From Streptomyces sp. WMMB 322 (GTDB lineage Bacteria > Actinomycetota > Actinomycetes > Streptomycetales > Streptomycetaceae), in NCBI RefSeq assembly GCF_900090145.1, contig NZ_FMHI01000019.1:62001-126000 (forward strand): a stretch of DNA of 64,000 nt, written 5' to 3'. Numbering within the stretch: the first letter of the stretch is position 1; each line of letters opens with the position of its first letter. Both the position numbers and the translations under genes were made by a program. The notes beneath the pieces were generated by a model, which had not been told where the DNA came from, did not search any database, and saw only the letters and a program-made list of their open reading frames with translations. Positions 44,408-52,349 of the stretch are shown piece after piece.

Positions 44408-44443
44408 TTCACCTGCGGCCCGAGTGCCGGGGCCGCAGGTGAA
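44408..44443. terminator. Bidirectional terminator, PI-PLC / siderophore reductase
   Basis: TTCACCTGCGGCCC and GGGCCGCAGGTGAA form a perfect 14-bp stem with an 8-base loop between convergent genes. Confidence 0.85.
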
Positions 44444-44488
44444 CCTCTTCTCTGCGGCCCCCGGCGCGGAGGGAGGCGGTCGCCCGGG

Positions 44489-45343
44489 TCAGGGCCGCAG
44501 GCCGGTGGCGGCCTCCTGCTCGGCCTCGACCTGCGCCTTCCAGTCCTTCTTCGACGCCTGCCAGCCGTCCTCGTCGTGGCCGAGCCGCCAGTAGCCGGAG
44601 ACGGACAACTGCTCGCGTTCCAGGCCGCGTTCGAGACGCAGATGACGGCGGAGATCCTTCACGAAGCCGGCCTCGCCGTGCACGAACGCCTGCGGCGTCC
44701 CCGGCGGGAACTCCAGTGCCTTCACGGCCTCGACGAGTTTCACGCCGACCCGTGCCGGCCCGCGGTGCAGCCATGTCACGCCGGCTGTGTCCGGCACGCT
44801 CAGCTTCTGCTCCTCCTGGGGACCCTCGACCTCGATCAGCGCCCGCACGGTGGCTTCGGCGGGCATGCTCTCGAGCGCCGCGGCGATGGCGGGCAGGGCG
44901 CTCTCGTCGCCGGCGAGCAGATGCCAGTCGGCCTGCGGGGAGGGGGCGTAGGCGCCGCCCGGACCGAGGAAGCGGATCTCGTCGCCCGGCCGGGCGGCGC
45001 GCGCCCACGGCCCGGCCAGGCCCTCGTCACCGTGCACGACGAAGTCGAGCGTCAGCTCCCGCGCCGAGGGTGTCCAGGAGCGCACCGTGTAGGTACGGGT
45101 TACGGGCCACTGGTCGCGCGGGAAGTCCGCGCGCACGGCGGCGATGTCGAACGGCTCGGGGTACTGCACGCCGGGGACGGGGAAGAGCAGCTTGACGTAG
45201 TGATCGGTGTACTCGCCGGCCTCGAATCCGGCCAGACCGGGACCGCCGAGCACGACGCGCACCATGTGGGGGGTCAGCTGCTCGGTTCGGACCACGTGCG
45301 CGTGGTGGACCTGGTTCTTGGTGCGGGCCGTGCGGTCTGCCAC
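44489..45343 (-). CDS. Siderophore-interacting protein (ferric-siderophore reductase)
   Basis: A 284-residue FAD-binding reductase of the SIP/ViuB family. It has the flavin motif RTYTVRSW, the NAD(P)H-type GDESALPAIAAAL and the C-terminal SGYWRLGHDEDGW. It reduces ferric siderophores in the cytoplasm to free iron. GTG start. A clear iron box (45388-45401) lies 45 bases upstream, so it is expected to be repressed by DmdR/IdeR when iron is plentiful. No siderophore transporter gene is adjacent. Confidence 0.94.
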   Translation of the reverse strand: MADRTARTKNQVHHAHVVRTEQLTPHMVRVVLGGPGLAGFEAGEYTDHYVKLLFPVPGVQYPEPFDIAAVRADFPRDQWPVTRTYTVRSWTPSARELTLDFVVHGDEGLAGPWARAARPGDEIRFLGPGGAYAPSPQADWHLLAGDESALPAIAAALESMPAEATVRALIEVEGPQEEQKLSVPDTAGVTWLHRGPARVGVKLVEAVKALEFPPGTPQAFVHGEAGFVKDLRRHLRLERGLEREQLSVSGYWRLGHDEDGWQASKKDWKAQVEAEQEAATGLRP

Positions 45344-45387
45344 GTGGGACTCCAGAAGATGCGCGGAAGCAGTGGGGGACAGGGCAG

Positions 45388-45401
45388 TTAGGGTGGCCTA
45401 A
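45388..45401. promoter_or_regulatory. Iron box (DmdR/IdeR operator)
   Basis: TTAGGGTGGCCTAA is an inverted repeat TTAGG-N4-CCTAA that matches the core of the known actinobacterial iron box, TTAGGCTAACCTAA, at 11 of 14 positions. It sits in the promoter of the siderophore reductase gene. Confidence 0.8.
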
Positions 45402-45495
45402 GTTGTCAACGTACCACTCCGGCCCGCGCGCGGCACCGCTCGGCCCGCTCACCAGGGCCTTCAAGACTCCTGCGCCCGCACCGCCCCTGCCGCGG

Positions 45496-46437
45496 TCAGC
45501 CTTCCCGTTCCGCCAGCACGTTCAGCAGCCGCTCCAGGGAGCCGCCGAGACCCCACCGCTCGGCAAGGGCGTCGAGGGCCTGCGGGGCGCGCGGGCGGGT
45601 GGGCACGGAGGCGTCGAACTCCGGCAGGGCCACATCGCCCGCGACCCGGACCACCTTCGGTGCCACCGCGAGATACGGACGGGCTTCGGACAGACGCTTG
45701 CGCTGCGCCGGTGTGATCGCCGACCCCGGGTCCTCTGCGGCGGCGATGATTCCGGCCAGGTCTCCGTAGCGCTCCAGCAGCTTCGCGGCGGTCTTCTCGC
45801 CGATGCCCTGCACTCCGGGGAGCCCGTCGCTCGGGTCGCCGCGTAGCGTGGCCAGGTCGGCGTAGCCGGAGCCGTCCACGCCGTACTTGGAGCGCAGGGC
45901 GGAGCCGTCGTAGACGTCGAGCGTGCCCACGCCCTTGACCGGATACAGCACCCGTACACCCCGGTCGTCGTCGATCAGCTGGAACAGGTCACGGTCGCCG
46001 GTGACGATGTCGACGGGCGAGCCGGCGCGGGCCGTGAGGGTGCCGATGATGTCGTCCGCCTCGAATCCGGCCGCGCCGACGCGGGCGATGCCGACCGCGT
46101 CGAGCACCTCGTCGATGACCGGTACCTGCGGGCTGAGCGTGTCCGGGATCTCCTCGGCGTCCGGACCTGCGGCGACCTCTTCGGCGACGCGGTGCGCCTT
46201 GTAGGAGGGGATGAGGTCGACGCGCCACTGGGGACGCCAGTCGAAGTCCATGCAGGCCACCAGCGAGTCCGGATGGCGGTTGCTCACCAGGCGGGCGATG
46301 AAGTCGAGCAGTCCGCGCACCGCGTTGACGGGGGTGCCGTCGGGGGCCTTCACCGAATCCGGCACGCCGAAGTACGCACGGAAGTAGAGGGACGAGGTGT
46401 CCAGAAGCATCAGGCGTCGTGCCGTCGTCGTAGTCAC
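45496..46437 (-). CDS. Stand-alone 5'-3' exonuclease (PolA N-domain type)
   Basis: A 313-residue protein equal to the flap/5'-3' exonuclease domain of DNA polymerase I without the polymerase. Metal-binding motifs include LLDTSSLYFRAYFG, GFEADDIIGTL and VTGDRDLFQL, followed by the helix-three-turn-helix GVQGIGEKTAAKLL. It would remove RNA primers or flaps. GTG start at 46437 with only a weak ribosome-binding site. An internal ATG (Met10) is the alternative. The 294-bp divergent gap upstream shows no operator. Confidence 0.9.
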   Translation of the reverse strand: MTTTTARRLMLLDTSSLYFRAYFGVPDSVKAPDGTPVNAVRGLLDFIARLVSNRHPDSLVACMDFDWRPQWRVDLIPSYKAHRVAEEVAAGPDAEEIPDTLSPQVPVIDEVLDAVGIARVGAAGFEADDIIGTLTARAGSPVDIVTGDRDLFQLIDDDRGVRVLYPVKGVGTLDVYDGSALRSKYGVDGSGYADLATLRGDPSDGLPGVQGIGEKTAAKLLERYGDLAGIIAAAEDPGSAITPAQRKRLSEARPYLAVAPKVVRVAGDVALPEFDASVPTRPRAPQALDALAERWGLGGSLERLLNVLAEREG

Positions 46438-46719
46438 GCCCCGATGATGCCGTACGCCTCCGACAGCGGACGCGGAAGACAACGCAGGGCGGGCACCGGG
46501 GCCGTTTCGTACGGGGAGGGCGCTGCGGCCGGGGCGCACCGCCCGCAGATCACGGCGACGGGTGGCGCAAATTGGCCTGCCTTCATCGGCCGAGCCCGGT
46601 CTACTCTCTTCTCCGTACGAGGAACGCGCCTCCGGCCCGTCGGTGAACACCCGGCGGACGACCACCGGTTGGCGTGGCCGCCGTACGGGGCAGCGGCACC
46701 TTGAGCCGCACGGGGGGCG

Positions 46720-46725
46720 TACGGT
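46720..46725 (+). promoter_or_regulatory. -10 box of a probable leaderless promoter
   Basis: TACGGT lies six bases before the ATG at 46732, with no ribosome-binding site. Confidence 0.45.
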
Positions 46726-46731
46726 GCCGGT

Positions 46732-47478
46732 ATGGCGCACAGACGTACCGGCACCGTGCGACGCGTCGTCTCGCTCGTTCCCTCCCTGACCGAGGCGCTG
46801 GCGGCGACGGAACCCGGAATCCTTGTAGGCGCCACCGACTGGTGCAGCCACCCGTCCGGGCTGGACGTGGCCCGCGTCCGCGGTACCAAGAACCCGGACG
46901 TGGAGCGGATCGTCTCCCTCGCGCCCGACCTCGTCGTCGCCAACGAGGAGGAGAACCGTGAGGCCGACCTCGCCGCGCTGCGCGCCGCGGGTCTGGACGT
47001 CCTCGTCACCGAAGTGCGCACGCTGCCGCAGGCGTTCGCCGAACTGGACCGGGTACTGACCGGAGGCTGCGGACTCGCGCGCCCCGGCTGGCTGGACGAG
47101 GCGGAGACCGCCTGGCGCGGGGTGCGCGCGGAGTTCGACGCGCGCGCCGTCGTGCCGGTGTGGCGCAGGCCGTGGATGGTGCTCGGCCGCGACACCTTCG
47201 CGGGTGCGCTGCTGACTCATCTCGGGGTGCACAACGTCTACGGGCAGCACGGCGAGCGCTACCCACGCGTGCCGATCGGCGAGCTGAACGAGCCCGGCCG
47301 CGCGGATCTGGTCGTACTGCCGGACGAGCCCTATCGCTTCACCGCGCAGGACGGCCCGGAGGCGTTTCCAGGACTGCCCGCCGCGCTCGTCGGCGGGCGG
47401 TTCCTGACCTGGTACGGCCCCTCGCTCACCGAAGCACCTGCCGCACTGGCGGGGGCACTGCGGACCGCGCTCGGCTGA
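46732..47478 (+). CDS. BtuF-like helical-backbone metal receptor, no signal peptide
   Basis: A 248-residue class-III solute-binding fold: VVSLVPSLTEALAATEPG, VGATDWCSHP, then a long linking helix and DLVVLPDEPYRF. Family members in transporters bind cobalamin or ferric siderophores outside the membrane. Here the N-terminus MAHRRTGTVRRVVSLVPS has no signal sequence, so the protein should be cytoplasmic. No ABC permease or ATPase is adjacent. The ligand is unknown. The start is probably leaderless (TACGGT at six bases). Confidence 0.85.
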   Translation: MAHRRTGTVRRVVSLVPSLTEALAATEPGILVGATDWCSHPSGLDVARVRGTKNPDVERIVSLAPDLVVANEEENREADLAALRAAGLDVLVTEVRTLPQAFAELDRVLTGGCGLARPGWLDEAETAWRGVRAEFDARAVVPVWRRPWMVLGRDTFAGALLTHLGVHNVYGQHGERYPRVPIGELNEPGRADLVVLPDEPYRFTAQDGPEAFPGLPAALVGGRFLTWYGPSLTEAPAALAGALRTALG

Positions 47479-47525
47479 CGGGCGGCCCGCGCCGGGCGCA
47501 CCGGCGGGGACGGCACGGGTCGCGT

Positions 47526-48248
47526 TCAGCCTGCCGCCGGCGCCGCCCGCTCCACCGGCGCCGCCCGGGCCGCCGCCACCAGGGCGCGCATCACACGCAC
47601 GTCGCGGCCCTCTTCGGGGTGCCACTGGACGGCGAGGACGAACGGGTGCTCACCGCGTGGCAGTTCGAGCGCCTCGACGGTGCCGTCCTCGGCATGCGCG
47701 CCCGGGACGAGCCCGTCGCCCAGCCGTGCCACAGCCTGGTGGTGGTACGTCGGGACGGACACCGGCTCGGGCAGCACCTCCGCGAGCCGTGTACCGCCCA
47801 CCGGCAGGACCGTGTGCTCGGCGAAGGTGCCCGGGCTGCCGCGGTGGCCCTCCATGTGCTGGACGAGCGTGCCGCCCAGCGAAACGTTGAGGACCTGCAT
47901 GCCCCGGCAGATCCCCAGCAGCGGCACGCCCTGCTCCAGCGCGGCCCGGGTCAGGGCGAGTTCCCAGGCGTCGCGCTCGGGGTCGGCCGGGCCGCAGTCG
48001 GGGCCGCGCTCCGCCCCGTACCTGGCGGGGTCGACGTCGGGCCCGCCGGAGACCACCAGCCCGTCCAGCCTGCTCACGATCCGGTGGGCCTGCTCGTCCG
48101 CGTCGGGCGGCAGCAGCAGCGCGCATCCGCCCGCCCGCTGCACGAGCCGGTGGTACCCGGCCGGCAGCACCGCGGCCCGGTGCTGCCAGACGCCCCAGCG
48201 GACGTCGTTCTCCATGTACGTGCTGACGCCGATCAGCGGGTTCTGCAT
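47526..48248 (-). CDS. Class-I amidotransferase / gamma-glutamyl hydrolase (PuuD-like)
   Basis: A 240-residue peptidase C26-family enzyme with catalytic Cys114 in GICRGMQ and His210-Glu212 in WHPEE. PuuD-type members release glutamate from gamma-glutamyl amines or acids. The ATG at 48248 is chosen because GGAGG is nine bases upstream. A frame open to 48314 lacks such support. It is the distal gene of the minus-strand arm of the amine module, so the inferred reaction is the last step, hydrolysis of a gamma-glutamyl product such as gamma-glutamylglycine. Confidence 0.88.
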   Translation of the reverse strand: MQNPLIGVSTYMENDVRWGVWQHRAAVLPAGYHRLVQRAGGCALLLPPDADEQAHRIVSRLDGLVVSGGPDVDPARYGAERGPDCGPADPERDAWELALTRAALEQGVPLLGICRGMQVLNVSLGGTLVQHMEGHRGSPGTFAEHTVLPVGGTRLAEVLPEPVSVPTYHHQAVARLGDGLVPGAHAEDGTVEALELPRGEHPFVLAVQWHPEEGRDVRVMRALVAAARAAPVERAAPAAG

Positions 48249-48476
48249 GGCGTAAGGCCTCCGGCTGCGGATCTCGTCGTCTCGGGGCGTCCCGTCTGCC
48301 GGGGTGCCCGGCATCGGGGCCTGGGGCCCAGGTCCTGTCCGGTCCTCCAGCCTACGGGCGTGACGTCCGCGTGCCCGCCCGGCGCCCGGGGCGAGGGCGC
48401 CGGGCGGGCACGAGCCGGAGGGGTACGGCCGGCGGCCGCCGGGGACGGGAGCGGGCCCGGGGGCCCGGGACCTGTG

Positions 48477-49985
48477 TCAGGAGTGTGCGTGGGGTGCGGG
48501 GGCCGGGTCGCCGCCGTCGGTGCCCCGCTCCAGCTCCGCCTCGGCGGCGGCGAGCGCCGCGAACTCCTCCTCGGGGGCAGCGGCCACCAGGCGGTGACGG
48601 CTGTAGAAGGCGAAGTAGGCGACGGCCACGACGTACAGGAGCAGCGCGATCCCGGCCGCGGTCGGGTCCACCAGGAAGGTGGCGACGACGGCGGCGCAGG
48701 CGAGCACGAAGGCCACCGAGGAGGTGAGCAGCCCGCCGGGTGTGCGGTACGGACGGGGCAGCTCCGGCTCACGGCGGCGCAGCACGATGTGCGAGAGCGA
48801 CATCATCACGTAGCTGATGGCCGCGCCGAAGACGGCGATGTTCAGCATCCGCGCGCCGTCACCCGTGGCGGCGGCCAGCGCGAAACCGATCGCGCCCGGC
48901 ACCAGCAGTCCCAGGTAGGGCGACTTGCGCCGGCTGGTCAGGGAGAGGAAGCGGGGGAGGTACCCGGCGCGGGAGAGAGCGAACAACTGCCGGGATCCCG
49001 CGTAGATGAGGGAGAAGAAGGAAGCCACCAGGCCTGCCAGGCCCGCGTAGTTGACGATCCTGCTGAGCGTCGTGGCCTCGCCGCCGGTGGCGGCCTGGAG
49101 TGCGGCGACGAGCGGGTTGTCGGCGTCCTTGATGGCGTCCGACCCGGCGGCGCCGGCCGCGGGGATCAGCGTCAGCACGGCGAGCAGCACCAGGATGCCG
49201 ATGGACAGTGCGAGCGCCTTCGGCATGACGCGAACCGGGTCGCGGGCCTCCTCGGCCGCCAGCGGCACGCCCTCGACTCCGAGGAAGAACCACATGCCGA
49301 AGGGGAACGCGGCCCAAATGCCCAGCAGGCCGAGCGGCAGCCACGAGTTGGAGCCGAAGGCGTCGCCGTCGACAGCGACGTCGTTGAGAGAGCCGCCGCC
49401 GAAGTGCGTGAAGGCGCCGACACAGAAGACCAGAAGGGCAGCAACCGCGATACCGGTGACGATGAAGCTGAAGCGCAGCGCCTCACCGACGCCCCACATG
49501 TGGATGCCGATGAAGAGCACGAAGCAGACGAGGTAGACGGGCCAGCCGGCCTCGATGCCGAAGAGGCCGAGCGATTCGACGTAGCCGCCGATGAAGACGG
49601 CGATGGCCGCCGGGGCGAGGATGTACTCGATGAGGATGGCGGTGCCGGTCAGGAAGCCGCCCCAGGTCCCCAGCGCCCGGCGGGCGAAGCCGTAGCCGCC
49701 GCCGGCGGTCGGCAGGATCGAGGAGAGCTCCGCGAGGGAGAAGACCAGGCAGGTGTACATCGTGCCCATGAGCACGGTGGCTATCGCCAGGCCCCCGAAA
49801 CCGCCTTCGGCGAGGCCGAAGTTCCAGCCCGCGTAGTCGCCGGAGACGACGTAGGCGACCCCCAGCCCGGTCAGCAGCAGCCACCCGGCGCTGCCCCGCC
49901 GGAGCGAACGGGCCTGGAGATAGGCCTCGGCGCTCTCCGGGCCCGTATCGGAGGACGAGTGCGAGGACTTGGTTCCTTCGGCCAT
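48477..49985 (-). CDS. APC-superfamily amino acid/ethanolamine permease
   Basis: A 502-residue permease with about 12 predicted helices. The N-terminal LLLTGLGVAYVVSGDYAGWN and the later GVEGVPLAAEEARDP match ethanolamine-type APC permeases. The tail is acidic and Ala-rich. ATG at 49985 with AGGAG five bases upstream. It probably brings the amine substrate (ethanolamine is the best guess) into the cell for the synthetase encoded across the divergent promoter. It is the middle gene of hydrolase-permease-regulator on this strand. Confidence 0.88.
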   Translation of the reverse strand: MAEGTKSSHSSSDTGPESAEAYLQARSLRRGSAGWLLLTGLGVAYVVSGDYAGWNFGLAEGGFGGLAIATVLMGTMYTCLVFSLAELSSILPTAGGGYGFARRALGTWGGFLTGTAILIEYILAPAAIAVFIGGYVESLGLFGIEAGWPVYLVCFVLFIGIHMWGVGEALRFSFIVTGIAVAALLVFCVGAFTHFGGGSLNDVAVDGDAFGSNSWLPLGLLGIWAAFPFGMWFFLGVEGVPLAAEEARDPVRVMPKALALSIGILVLLAVLTLIPAAGAAGSDAIKDADNPLVAALQAATGGEATTLSRIVNYAGLAGLVASFFSLIYAGSRQLFALSRAGYLPRFLSLTSRRKSPYLGLLVPGAIGFALAAATGDGARMLNIAVFGAAISYVMMSLSHIVLRRREPELPRPYRTPGGLLTSSVAFVLACAAVVATFLVDPTAAGIALLLYVVAVAYFAFYSRHRLVAAAPEEEFAALAAAEAELERGTDGGDPAPAPHAHS

Positions 49986-50102
49986 GACCGCTCCTACCCT
50001 CGGCATTGGTGTGGCTACATACCTTTGCCCCGAGTCGGGCCGCAGCGCAACCCCTGGTGAGTTACGCGGGGATTACGTGTGCGTGCGGCGTCGTGCCGGA
50101 AG

Positions 50103-50888
50103 TCATGCGAGGAAGCCCCGCAACAAGGCCGCGGTGCCCGCGCAGTGCTCGCGGCTGACGCGGCGGGCCCGTTCCGGATCACCGGCCAGGACCGCCTCGA
50201 CGAGTTCCGCGTGCTGGCGCTGGGCGTGCTCCAGGTTGCGCACCAGCAGCGGGATGCGCCCCAGCAGGTCGTTGACCTGGGCCCGCACGGCCGCGTACTG
50301 CGTCGTGAGGGTGGGGGAGCCCGCCAGTTCGACGAGTGTGAGGTGGAAGAGGGTGTCGCTGCGGCGGTAGTCGGCCAGGGCCGTGTTCCGCGTGGCGTCC
50401 AGGGCCGCCCGCAGCCGTGCGGCCTCGGCCTTCTCCAGGCCGCGGGAGGCGCACAGTTCGGCCGCACCCGTCTCGAGCACCTCGCGGAAGCGCAGCGTGT
50501 CCTGCACATCCACGCCCTCGTGCGCCGCCGCGCCGCGGGGCGGTGAGTCGGCCGTCTCCGCTGTCTCCCCACCGGGGGAGTGCGGCTGCGGATAGTGGAC
50601 GAAGGTGCCGCCGTAGCGGCCGCGCCGGCTGATCACCAGGCCTTGTTCCGCGAGCACCTTGAGCACTTCGCGGAGCATCACGCGGCTGATGCCGAGGCGT
50701 TCGGCCAGGTCACGTTCGGCGGGGAGCCGTTCGCCGTCGGGGACCAGGCCCAGGCGGACGATCTGGAGTATCTGCTCCAGAGCCTCCTCGAAGCCGTTGC
50801 CGGCCCGTACGGGGCGCAGCACAGCCGCGAGCGGGTCGTTCCCGGCCCCGCCGCCGGAGCCTTCAGGTCGGGCGCTCTCGGCTCTCAC
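50103..50888 (-). CDS. FadR-type GntR-family regulator
   Basis: A 261-residue regulator with an N-terminal winged helix (GERLPAERDLAERLGISRVM) and a C-terminal FCD ligand domain (LFHLTLVELAGSP). The GTG at 50888 has AGGGAGG close upstream. It diverges from the GlnA4-type synthetase with only 84 bases between the starts, so it likely controls both arms through that region. A 5-bp inverted repeat centred at 50922 is the operator candidate. Confidence 0.9.
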   Translation of the reverse strand: MRAESARPEGSGGGAGNDPLAAVLRPVRAGNGFEEALEQILQIVRLGLVPDGERLPAERDLAERLGISRVMLREVLKVLAEQGLVISRRGRYGGTFVHYPQPHSPGGETAETADSPPRGAAAHEGVDVQDTLRFREVLETGAAELCASRGLEKAEAARLRAALDATRNTALADYRRSDTLFHLTLVELAGSPTLTTQYAAVRAQVNDLLGRIPLLVRNLEHAQRQHAELVEAVLAGDPERARRVSREHCAGTAALLRGFLA

Positions 50889-50912
50889 TGCCCCTCCCTC
50901 ATCGAACCCCTT

Positions 50913-50931
50913 CCGAACCAATGGTCTTCGG
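50913..50931. promoter_or_regulatory. Candidate operator in the amine-module divergent promoter
   Basis: CCGAA-N9-TTCGG forms an inverted repeat, with ACCAATGGT as a second, offset palindrome inside. It lies midway between the FadR-type regulator and the synthetase gene. Confidence 0.5.
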
Positions 50932-50972
50932 GACTACCTTATGACTTCCGGAGGACCGACAGGAGGCCAGAC

Positions 50973-52340
50973 GTGGCAGAACGCACACCATTGCTCTCCG
51001 TCGACGAGCTGCGGGTGCTCGTCGAACGGGAGGAGATCGACACCGTCGCCCTGGCCTTCACCGACATGCAAGGGCGGCTGCAGGGCAAGCGGTTCGCGGC
51101 GCGCCACTTCCTGGACGAGGTACTGGAACACGGCACCGAGGGCTGCAACTACCTGCTCGCCGTGGACGTCGAGCTGAACACCGTCGACGGCTACAGCATG
51201 TCCTCCTGGGAGCACGGTTACGGCGACTTCGCCATGCACGGCGACACCAGCACCATGCGCGTCGTCCCCTGGAACCCCGGCACGGTGATGATCACCGCAG
51301 ACCTCACGTGGCACGACGGCTCTCCCGTCGTGGCCTCGCCGCGGCAGATCCTCCGCCGCCAGCTCGACCGTCTCGCCGAGCGCGGCTGGAGCGCGTACAC
51401 CGGCACCGAGCTGGAGTTCATGGTCTTCCAGAACACCTACGAGCAGGCGTGGGACAGGGCCTACCGGGACCTGACCCCCGTGAACCAGTACAACGTCGAC
51501 TACTCGATGCTCGGCACCGGCCGCGTCGAACCGCTGCTGCGCCGCATCCGCAACGAGATGGGTGCGGCCGGGATGAAGGTCGAGTCCGCGAAGGGCGAGT
51601 GCAACCTGGGCCAGCACGAGATCGCCTTCCGCTACGACGAGGCGCTCACGACCTGCGACCAGCACGTCGTCTACAAGACGGGCGCCAAGGAGATCGCGGC
51701 GCAGTCGGGCCAGGCGCTCACCTTCATGGCCAAGTTCAACGAGCGCGAGGGCAATTCCTGTCACATCCACCTCTCGCTCCGCGACGAGAACGGCTCTCCC
51801 GTCCTCGCCGACGACGAAGCGCCGTACGGCATGTCCGAGACCATGCGGCACTTCCTGGCCGGACAGCTCGCCGCCCTGCGTGAGTTCACGCTGCTCTACG
51901 CGCCGAACATCAACTCCTACAAGCGCTTCCAGCCCGGCTCGTTCGCGCCCACCGCCGTCGCCTGGGGCCCCGACAACCGCACGTGCGCGCTGCGCATCAT
52001 CGGGCACGGGCACAGCCACCGGCTGGAGAACCGGGTTCCCGGCGGCGACGTCAACCCGTACCTGGCGACCGCAGGAATGATCGCCGCCGGGCTCCACGGG
52101 GTGGACCAGAAGCTGGAGCTGGAGGAGGCCTGCACCGGCAACGCCTACGCCGGGGACGCCGCGCACGTGCCCGCCACGCTGCGCGAGGCGGCCGAACTGT
52201 GGGAGCACAGCGCCATCGCCCGCGAGGCGTTCGGCGAGGAGGTCGTGGCGCACTACCTCAACATGGCGCGCATCGAGCAGCAGGCGTACGACACGGCGGT
52301 CACGGACTGGGAGCGCTTCCGCTCCTTCGAGCGCATGTGA
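50973..52340 (+). CDS. glnA4: GlnA4-type glutamine synthetase-like gamma-glutamyl-amine ligase
   Basis: A 455-residue glutamine-synthetase-fold enzyme with TGTELEFMVF, GECNLGQHEIAFRY and NSCHIHLSLRDENG (metal and glutamate sites), and RIIGHGHSHRLENRVPGGDV near the end. S. coelicolor GlnA4 is a gamma-glutamylethanolamide synthetase, and the gene order here matches. The surrounding hydrolase, permease, ALDH and SDR fit amine catabolism, not ammonia assimilation. GTG with AGGAGG six bases upstream. Assignment to ethanolamine over polyamines is by synteny. Confidence 0.88.
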   Translation: MAERTPLLSVDELRVLVEREEIDTVALAFTDMQGRLQGKRFAARHFLDEVLEHGTEGCNYLLAVDVELNTVDGYSMSSWEHGYGDFAMHGDTSTMRVVPWNPGTVMITADLTWHDGSPVVASPRQILRRQLDRLAERGWSAYTGTELEFMVFQNTYEQAWDRAYRDLTPVNQYNVDYSMLGTGRVEPLLRRIRNEMGAAGMKVESAKGECNLGQHEIAFRYDEALTTCDQHVVYKTGAKEIAAQSGQALTFMAKFNEREGNSCHIHLSLRDENGSPVLADDEAPYGMSETMRHFLAGQLAALREFTLLYAPNINSYKRFQPGSFAPTAVAWGPDNRTCALRIIGHGHSHRLENRVPGGDVNPYLATAGMIAAGLHGVDQKLELEEACTGNAYAGDAAHVPATLREAAELWEHSAIAREAFGEEVVAHYLNMARIEQQAYDTAVTDWERFRSFERM

Positions 52341-52349
52341 GGAACGGAC

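Noticed and set aside
50973..52340. A housekeeping glutamine synthetase for ammonia assimilation
   Set aside because: The operon partners (ALDH, SDR, gamma-glutamyl hydrolase, amine permease) and known synteny with glnA4 point to amine ligation.
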